Under the pieces are notes generated by a model, which was given only the letters and a program-made list of their open reading frames with translations, was not told where the DNA came from and did no database searches. The position numbers and the translations under genes were made by a program. Positions 55,546 through 64,000 of a DNA stretch of 64,000 nucleotides are shown piece by piece. Source of the stretch: Corylus avellana (taxonomy: Eukaryota; Streptophyta; Magnoliopsida; Fagales; Betulaceae); NCBI RefSeq assembly GCF_901000735.1, contig NC_081551.1, forward strand, positions 16,954,545 to 17,018,544. The letters are read 5' to 3'. Each line of letters starts with the position of its first letter. Positions within the stretch are counted from its first letter, which is position 1.

Positions 55546-58147
55546 ATGGTTCTACTATATTCTTTTATGGTTATTCACTCATTTTGCCAATTTGTTAATT
55601 CAATTACACAAAATATTTGTGGCAACAAAGACAATGACGAGGAGTGAGAGATCAAATAGAAACGTACAAGATATTCAAGAGAAGGTCGAGAGAAATGTAG
55701 AGAGAGATTTTGAAGTATCAGTCCCCTAAATTATCTCTCTTCTTTTTCTTTTTTACATTATCTTTTTTTTTTTTTTTTTTCTAAATACCATTTGAAAACA
55801 TTTCACTTTCAGAAGAGTTAGTTTATATACAATGTGGTTTGGCTGTAAATGGTGCTTCACATTTATCATAATTTTTATTTTAACTGTATATACCTAGATT
55901 ATGAGATATAATGCATGTCTATCAATGAATAATTTAGCCGAATGTGATGTGAAGAAAAATGAAATAACCGGGTACATTTTTTTTTATTATTATTATTGTT
56001 TTTCTTTCTTATTTTTTGTTGCTTTTTTGTTTTTAAATTTCTAAAAATATTTTTATAGGTACTTGACAATGAATTAGATAAACTTGGTCGTATTAATGAG
56101 GCTCAAAAACTTTTGTTCAATATCTAGGACTTCGACAATGATGAAAACCTTATCGATTTTTTTTTTTTTTTCAAATCTCTTCAAACAAATGAAAATTAGG
56201 TCAAACGAACTCGAAATGAGTCAAACTAAAATCCAAAACGTTCTTCCTGGAATTTTCTATATACCCATAAAATTTCAATTCAATTAGAGCATGTTAAGAA
56301 GACGAAATTGACCCAGTAAAATGCCAACATGAGGAAAAAAACCGTAATTTAGAAATGTCGCGAATTGTGTCCTGAGACATCCTTATGGGAACAATATACT
56401 AATATATAAAATTTCTTATTAATAATCCTTCTCTCTTTTTTGTTTTGGAGAGGGTGCTAATTAGTTATATTTTACTAGTTAATGATTAGGAACTTCAATT
56501 TAATTTCTACTTTTATCTTAATGCAGTTTTCATAGATTGTCAAATGCCCGACACGAAGACATACGTTTCCAAAGATCAAATCATTCGTAATATGATTGGT
56601 GTTATGAAAGTGTTAGAAGACCTTCCTCCCACAGTAAGCTCGAAAATTTGTCATCAACATATTACGGTTATTTATTATCAAAGTTTAGGTCATCTTTAAC
56701 TTTAATGTTTGATTTATGTAGAGAATCATATCACTCTTCCTGGAGTATAAAGATAAGAAGGCATGTATAAGAATCATTATTGTTAGGTTCTTGGAATTAT
56801 AAAGCTATAAATAGGTTATTTTATGTTTTTTAATTTAACGTCTATAAAATTTCAACTAATACCACATAAGATCTCAAAATGTGATGAGAATAGAATGTGG
56901 AATAATATGAAATGAAGTAAATAGAGAAAGACATAAATTAAAATTCAGATTAAGGTGGTTTGTCATATAGCCTACATCAACACACTAAAGCCTCAATAAG
57001 CTACATATTTCCTTTTATTATATGATCTGAGTACACAGCTCTATTTATAGATCTTTACATGTGATTTGAAATATTTCAAATACAAAGATATCCCTTAAAT
57101 CAAGATTAACAAATATTATCTAAATCTATTGATTAAGGAAATACAAAATCTACATTTATTTTAAAGGATTCATATCCTTAACAACATCAAATTATGTTTC
57201 TTGCAATCTTTTTCAAGTCAGCTATATAGCGAGTGTTCATTTAAAGAGGTCAAAACTTCTACTAATCTTAAAACCTGAAAGACAAGTAAAATATTTTCTA
57301 AAGTTACCTATTGCTTATTTTAATCAATTATTATGTTAATATAATTGCAGTTGGAGAGTTTTAAAGCTTTGAGTGGATCGTATTGCATCAAATAGAAAAT
57401 ATCTAGTGATAAAGTGCTAAACATTTCATTTCATTCATTTGGTTCACTTGAATTTTATTTTTCAAAATATGAGCTTGAAAATATTGGAAAAAATTGAATG
57501 ATTGTTAAATTTTCAAATATTTATGATTTATGATGAAAAGAGAGTTAATCAATGGCTTAAGGAGCAAGGCAAAGAATACTTCAGTTCTATTGATGTCCTG
57601 GCCAACACAAAGTTCAAATCATGGGTAAAGTCAATTGAATTGACTTTTTAAATGAATTTTTTTTTGTCAATCTTAGTTATTTTCTTTCCAGGCGGATGAT
57701 AAAATTGTTTAGTTGTTCATGCAATATATATAGGAGCAACTAGACTGTAAGTGTATCAAAATAAACACAATATTATTCAGGAATTTGTTATTAAAAGAAA
57801 TTACTTACATTATTTGAGTGGTATTCAACGATATTAAAAAAGCTTATATTTGCAGTATACTTGAGCAGTGAGAACCCAACATTTATATTGTACAAAGGTA
57901 ACATGTAATTCTTTTATTTGATTTTTCCTGGATGTTCATATAAATGTCTTTTATCTAACATTGATTTTATTTACACTAACAAAGTTGGAAGAAGAATTAA
58001 GTAATAACTCCAAATTCAAGTCAAAGAGGTTTCGGAAAAAAAACGAAGGATATATTTATAAAGCAACTTGTAATATTTTTCTACTTTTATCATAAATGTA
58101 AATTTACTTAAAAAAAAAAAAAAAAAAAAAAAATTCGTAAGTCAGTG
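55546..58147 (+). repeat. Tandem array unit 1, about 2.6 kb
   Basis: First of three direct units (starts near 55551, 58148, 60908). Exon-like blocks on the plus strand include TRSERSNRNVQDIQEKVERN, DNELDKLGRINEAQKLLFNI, EIDPVKCQHEEKNRNLEMS, MPDTKTYVSKDQIIRNMIG and VNQWLKEQGKEYFSSIDVLA, with splice-like borders but also stops. An LTR-like insert lies at about 56860-57250. It lacks two blocks present in unit 2. I do not recognise the protein. Confidence 0.6.
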
Positions 58148-60907
58148 TCTACTATATTCTTTTATGGCTACTCACTCATTTTGGTAGGTTGTTAATTCAA
58201 TTACACAAAATATTTGTGGCAACAAAGACAGTGACGAGGTGTGAGAGATCAAATAGAAACGTACAAGATATTCAAGAGAAGGTCGAGAGAAATGTGGAGA
58301 GAGAATTTGAGGTATCAGTCCCTTAAATTCTTTTTTTTTTTTTTTTTTCTTTACATTTTCTTTTCTAAATACCATTTGAATATCATTTCACTTTCACTTT
58401 CACTTTTAGAACAATTAGTTTATATACATTGTGGCTTGGCTGTAGATAGTACTTCACATTTGTCATAGTTTTTATTTTAATTGTATATACTTAGAGTATG
58501 AGATATAATGCAAGTCTATCGTTGAATAATTTAGCCGAATGTGATGTGAAGACAATGAAATGCAAATAATAAGCTTCACACATAGCGACAATGCGATTTG
58601 TAATTGCAAAAGAAGAGGTTCATTGGACAACATTTGTAATTGCCCAGCAAGCTTCTCGCCGTCTTTAACCACGGGTATATTTTATATTTTTACTATTTTT
58701 CTTTCTTATTTTTTGTTGCTTTTTTGTTTTTAAATTTCTAAAAATATTTGTATAGGTACTTGACAATGAATTAGATAAACTTAGCCATATTAATGAGACT
58801 TAAAAAATTTTGTTCAATATCTGGGACTTTGACAAGGATGAAAACATTATTATTTTTTTAAAAAAAAACTAATGAAAATTAGGTCAAACGAACTCGAAAT
58901 GAGTCAAACAAAAATCCAAAACGTTCTTCCCGAAATTTTTTATATACCCGTAAAATTTCAATTCAGTTAGAGTATGTTAAGAAGACGAAATTGACCCAGT
59001 AAAATGCCAACATGAGGAGAAAAATCGTAATTTAGACATGTCACGAATTATGTCTTGAGATATCCTTATGGGAACAATATACTAGTATATAAAATTCCTT
59101 ATCAATAATCCTTCTCTCTTTTTTGTTTTGGAAATGGTGCTAATTAGTTATTTTTTACTAGTTAATGAGTAGGAACTTCAATTTAATTTCAACTTTTATT
59201 TTAATGCAGTTTTCATAGATTGACAAATGCCTGACATGAAGACATACGTTTCCAAAGATCAAGTCATTTGTAATATGATTGGTGTTATGAAAGTGTTAGA
59301 AAACCTTCCTCCCACAGTAAACTTGAAAGTTTGTCATCAATATATTTCGGTTATTATTATCAAGGTTTAAGTTCATTTTAACTTTAATGTTTGATTTATG
59401 TAGAGAACCATATCACTCTTCCTGGAGTATAAAGATAAGAAGGTTTTTTTTTAAATTCATTATTTTTAGTTGCTTGGAAATATAAAGCTATAAATAGGTT
59501 ATGTATTGTTCTTTAATTTGCGTCTATAAGATCTCAACTGATATCATATAAGATCTCAAAATGTGATGAGTATAGAATTCAGAATAATATGAAATGAAGG
59601 AAATAGAGAAGGACACAAAGATTAAGATTAAGGTGGTTCGGCATATAGCCTACATTCACACACTAAAGCCTTAATATGCTACATATTTCCTTTCTTATAT
59701 GATCTGAGTACACAGCTCTATTTATAAAGCTTTACATGTAATTTGAAATATTTCAAATACAAAGATATCCCTTAAATCAAGATTAACAAATATTATCTAA
59801 ATCTCTTGATTTAGGAAATACAAAATTTATATTTATTTTAAAGGATTCATATACTTAACAACGTCAAATTATGTTTCTTGCAATCTTTTCCAAGTCAGCT
59901 ATATAGCGAGTGTTCATTTAAAGAGGTCAAAACTTCTACTAATCTTAAACTTCTGACAAGTTTTTTGGGATCAGTTAAGTTTGATGGGTGTGCAATGAGA
60001 GTGAAGGTAAGATAAAAACCTGAAAGACAAGCAAAATATTTTCCAAAGTTATCAAATTCTTATTTTAATCAATGATTATGTTAATATAATTGCAGTTGCA
60101 GAGTTTTAAAGCTTTGTGTGGATCGTGTTGTATCAAATAGAAAATATCCGGTGATAAAGTGCTAAACAATTCATTTTATTCATTTGGTTCACTTGAATTT
60201 TATTTTCAAAATATGAGATTGAAAATATTGGAAAAAATTAAATTATTGGTAAATTTTCAAATATTTGTAATTTAGGATGAAAAGGGAGTCAATCAATGGC
60301 TTAAAGAGCAATGCAAAGAATACTTCAGCGCTATTAATGTCCTAGCCAACACAAAGTTCAAATCATGGGTAAAGTCAATTGAACCTACTTTTTAAATGAA
60401 CTTTTTTGGTCATTCTTAGTTACTTTCTTTGTAGGCAGAGGATTAAATTGTGTAGTTGTTAATGTAATTTTTTTTTTCTTTTTTCTATAGCAGACTGTAA
60501 GTGGATCAAAATAAGTTCAATATTATTCAAGAATTTGTTATTAAAAGAAATTACTTACACTGTTTGAGTGGTATTTAGCGATATTAAAGAAGCTTTTTAT
60601 TTTCGGTATACTTGAGCAACGAAAACGCAACCTTTATATTGTACAAAGGTAACATGTAATTCTTTTTTTTGATTTTTCCTAAATGTTTATATAAATGTCT
60701 TTTATCGAACATTGATTTTATTTACACTTACAAAGTTGGACGAAAAACTCGATGTGTAAGTAATAACTCCAAATTCAAGTCAAAGAGATTTCGAAAAAAC
60801 GAAGGATATATTTATAAGGTAACTTGTAGTATTTTTCTACTTTTATCATAAATGTAAATTTACTTATAGAAAAAAAAAAAAAAAAAATTACAATTCCTAA
60901 GTTAGTG
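58148..60907 (+). repeat. Tandem array unit 2, about 2.76 kb
   Basis: The most complete unit. It adds the block with AICNCKRRGSLDNICNCP (about 58590-58650; four Cys in two CxC pairs) and one with SVKFDGCAMRVK (about 59966-60008), both absent from unit 1. The other blocks repeat unit 1 with changes and stops (e.g. INET then stop). The LTR-like insert is shared with unit 1, so it predates the duplication. Confidence 0.6.
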
Positions 60908-62280
60908 TTTATTATATTCTTATATGGCTATTCACTCATTTTGGCAGGTTATTAATCCAATTACACAAAATATTTGTGGCAACAAAGATAGTGACGAAGA
61001 GTGAGAGATCAAAGTGAAACGTACAAGATATTCAAGAGAAGTTTCAGAGAAATGTGAAGAGAGATTTTGAAGTATCAATCCCCTAAATTCTCTCTTCTTT
61101 TTCTTTTTTACATTTTTTTTCTTCTGAATATCATTTGAATACCATTTCACTTTCAGTTTCACATTTCGAACAGTTAGTTTATATACAATGCGGCTTGGGT
61201 GTAGATAGTACTTCACATTTATCATAGTTTTTATTTTAATCGTATATACTTAGAGTATGAGATATAATGTCCGTCTATCACTGAATAATTTAGCCGAATA
61301 TGATGTGAAGAAAATGAAATGCAAATAATAAGCTTCACAAATAGCAACAGTGCGATTTGTAATTGCAAAAGAAGGGGTTCATTGGACAACATTTGTAATT
61401 GCCCTACAAGCTCCTCGCCGTCATCAACCATAGGTACATTTTTTTTTTACTATTTTTCTTCCTTATTTTTTGTTGCTTTTTTGTTTTTAAATTTATAAAA
61501 ATATTTGAATAGGTACCTTTTTTTTTTTTTTTTTTTTAACATGTCCGCACTAGAGGGGGAGGGGGATTCGAACTAGTAACCTCTGCTTCATTAGGCGTGG
61601 TCATAGTCGATTAAGCTACCTCTTGGGGACAATGAATTAGATGAACTTAGCTATATTAATGAGGCTCAAAAAATTTTGTTTAACATCTGGGACTTCGACA
61701 AGAATGAAAACCTTATCGATTTTGTTTTGTTTTGTTTTTAATAAAATCTCTTCAAACAAATGAAAATTAGGTCATACGAACTCGAAATGAGTCAAACTAA
61801 AATCCAAAACGTTCTTCCCGGAATATTCTATATACCCATAAAATTTTAATTCAATTAGAGCATGTTAAGAAAACGAAATTGACCCGGTAAAATGCTGACA
61901 CGAGGAACAAAACCGAAATTTGGAGACGTCGTGAATTGTGTCATGAGACATCCATATATGAACAATATACTAGTATATAAAATTCCTTATCAATAATCAT
62001 TCTCTCTTTTTTATTTTGGATGGGTGCTAATTAGTTATTTTTTACTAGTTAATAAGTAGGAACTTTAATTTAATCTCTACTTTTATCTTAATGTAGTGTT
62101 CATAAATTGTCAAATGCCCGACACGAAAACGTACGTTTTCAAAGATCAAGTCATTCGTAATATAATTGGTATTATAAAAGTGTTAGAAGACCTTCCTCCC
62201 ATAGTAAGCTTGAAAATTTGTCATCAATATATTATGGTTATTTATGATCAAGTTTTAGGTTCTTTTTAACTTTAATGTTT
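60908..62280 (+). repeat. Tandem array unit 3, truncated
   Basis: It repeats the first half of the unit (CNCKRRGSLDNICNC, DNELDELSYINEAQKILFNI, MPDTKTYVFKDQVIRNIIG). It is interrupted by a SINE at about 61518-61628. It stops at 62280, where a Mutator-like MITE end begins. Confidence 0.6.
61518..61628 (-). mobile_element. tRNA-derived SINE in array unit 3
   Basis: On the minus strand: TCCCCAAGAGGTAGCTTAAT (A-box region), then AGTTCGAATCC (B box) and a poly(A) seen as T's at 61517-61537. Unit 2 shows the uninterrupted site (GGTACTTGACAATG). No target duplication is clear. Not a functional tRNA. Confidence 0.75.
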
Positions 62281-62352
62281 GGGGAAAATGCAGTTTGCCC
62301 CTATGAAGTTTCGGGAGTTTTTCAATTCTAACTCCAAAGTTCAAAAATTGGC
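62281..62352. mobile_element. Mutator-like MITE end, cut by the assembly gap
   Basis: GGGGAAAATGCAGTTTGCCCC followed by TTCGGGAGTTTTTCAATTC is a common plant MITE terminus. Its other end is in the gap or missing. Confidence 0.5.
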
Positions 62353-62452
62353 NNNNNNNNNNNNNNNNNNNNNNNNNNNNNNNNNNNNNNNNNNNNNNNN
62401 NNNNNNNNNNNNNNNNNNNNNNNNNNNNNNNNNNNNNNNNNNNNNNNNNNNN
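62353..62452. other. Assembly gap, exactly 100 N
   Basis: A run of 100 N, the usual size for a scaffold join of unknown length. Confidence 0.99.
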
Positions 62453-64000
62453 GAAATTGTGGGATTGGATCTGTGGAGTGAGTGTTTTGTTTATCTGGTG
62501 AAAGAGTGAGTTACGAAGCTGTGAGCCTGTCTGCCTGTGAGTGCGAATGGGGAGAGACTTGCCCAAAAAAAAATAAATTAAATAAAATAAAAATAAATAA
62601 ATAAATAAAAAATAGTACAAGTTACGGTATTTGGCAATTTCAAATAGTGCAATTTTAAATATAGTGATCATAAAGTTAGGAGTTAAATATTTGGTAAAAC
62701 TAGTTGATTTTTAAAACTTTATTTTAACTTTTAACTTTTAAAATTATGGGTTTTGAAAAATGTAATATCAATTTTTAAAAACACCCACAAAAATGCACTT
62801 TTAGTATGTATGGCCAACCAGAATGTGTTGACATGGGATGTGGGAAATAGCAATATACAAGTAGCATTACTCTTAACATTAAACCCTAGTGCTAGTAATT
62901 TAACTCACAATCCACGAACACAATACGAGCCTGACATGTAAGTTTAGAGCTAGGGTTTAGGTTAATCGGGTTTGGGTTCGGTTTATTTTAGCTTAATTTT
63001 TTAACCCAAAATAAAAAAAGAATTGTCATTCATTTGTTTTGTAGTGCATGCTATAGATGTCCATTGGAATTAGACACAGTATCTTAAAATTGAGCTAAAT
63101 AGATTGTCCATATGTTTATTGAATTTATGCTAGTTATTTTAAGATATGTTGAGATGTACATGCTCAAGCTCAATCAACACTAATAATGGATCAATGAATT
63201 ATGTTTTGTTGTTTTGGAGGCTTTCTATCAATTCTCCCAACCACTATTCTTTTGCAATTAAAAATTGCCACATTGCTTCTTGGTTGTTAGGATTTTACCA
63301 TTTTGGTTAAGCTCTAAAAATTAAAATGACTTCACTGCATGTCGGGTCGGGTCGGGTCGGATTGTGCGGGGTCGTTTCGGGTCAAAACCTATTGATAGCT
63401 AAATTTAACGTGTTTATGGGTCGATCGTGTCAATCCGAAATAACACGTTTATCTAAACAGGTTACACGTGTCGTGTCGTCTTACCCGTTAAGAAAACATG
63501 TTTGACATATTTATATAAACGTGTTAGGTTTGAGTTGACATAAACGGATTCGTGGGTCAACCGGATTGACACAAACTCGACACGCCAACCCATTTTGCCA
63601 GTCCCATTAACAGCATTTATATAATCCATTAAAACAATTACGGGCATTTTTGTAATGTTTATTAATTATTGATAATGCAGCTTCATAGTGGTGGACCGGT
63701 GGTTCGTGTCGGTTGTACGTGTCCAACTTGGGTCGAGACTGGAGAGGTGGGCTAGCTACTTCTGTACGACGGTAGAAATTTCGCTGGCAGTATTGAGTTT
63801 ACCGAGGAATAAGCATTTGTGTACAATAAGATCCTAAATGCTTGCCAAGTCGAAATGTGGGCCTCAAAAGTAGAGGAAATGAAGTTGATGGATTTGGGAG
63901 GCTCGAGTTGGACTGTATTGTGCACAAGCTTGTTCCTGGAAACGGCCCACTACACATACTTTACATTTACAACTCAGCCCATTTAATCCATATGAACAAA
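62453..64000. repeat. Copy B of the duplicated segment (pair of 47490-49067)
   Basis: Starts immediately after the gap and runs to the window edge, matching copy A at an offset of roughly 14.9-15.0 kb. In copy A the FkbM gene lies just to the left, so the gap may hide a second FkbM first exon. It carries the same degenerate hAT element. No gene of its own. Confidence 0.93.

Noticed and set aside
61518..61628. Possible tRNA gene
   Set aside because: A and B boxes are present but the cloverleaf is incomplete and a poly(A) tail follows, so it is a SINE.

Overview
This is a nuclear genome window from a flowering plant, most likely a eudicot and plausibly a woody one. The evidence is AT-rich DNA, GT-AG introns, six spliced genes of which four encode plastid-type proteins, and intergenic space filled with plant transposon families (Ty1/copia, Ty3/gypsy, LINE, SINE, TRIM, hAT, CACTA, Mutator-like, PIF/Harbinger). 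The species cannot be fixed from sequence alone. There are no CRISPR arrays, operons or genuine tRNA/rRNA genes.

Layout. 1-9607 is a nest of transposons: a hAT element lies inside the end of a CACTA element, which lies inside the 3' LTR of a decayed minus-strand Ty1/copia element, which abuts the 3' end of a LINE. 9608-13664 holds a second, well-preserved 5'-truncated LINE with target-site duplications, a 1.2-kb retroposon with a 15-bp duplication, half of a Mutator-like MITE and a Harbinger MITE. Then come the genes: heme oxygenase 1 (14324-17560, +), the Rubisco-assembly chaperone BSD2 (18976-21994, -), a conserved Lys-rich protein of unknown function (coding 25831-28162, +; 5' UTR starting near 22.2 kb, head-to-head with BSD2), LL-diaminopimelate aminotransferase (30139-38085, -, ten exons), a DUF3119 plastid membrane protein (39502-42903, +, eight exons) and an FkbM-family methyltransferase with a membrane anchor (44893-47296, -). 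Their introns carry MITEs, a SINE, LINE ends and tandem duplications.

47.3-64.0 kb is again repeats: a Harbinger MITE, a transposon-protein fragment, Ty3/gypsy LTRs in both orientations forming a large inverted repeat, two 209-bp TRIM-like LTRs, and a three-unit tandem array of about 2.6-2.8 kb (55.5-62.3 kb) with exon-like segments I do not recognise. A 100-N assembly gap (62353-62452) follows. The last 1.55 kb is a near copy of the region upstream of the FkbM gene, so it is either a segmental duplication or an unpurged alternative haplotype.

The genes do not form one pathway. Heme oxygenase 1 (bilin synthesis), BSD2 (Rubisco folding), DapL (lysine synthesis) and the DUF3119 protein are all expected to act in the chloroplast. 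The FkbM methyltransferase is probably in the secretory pathway. All exon boundaries were called by eye from reading frame, GT-AG sites and family resemblance.
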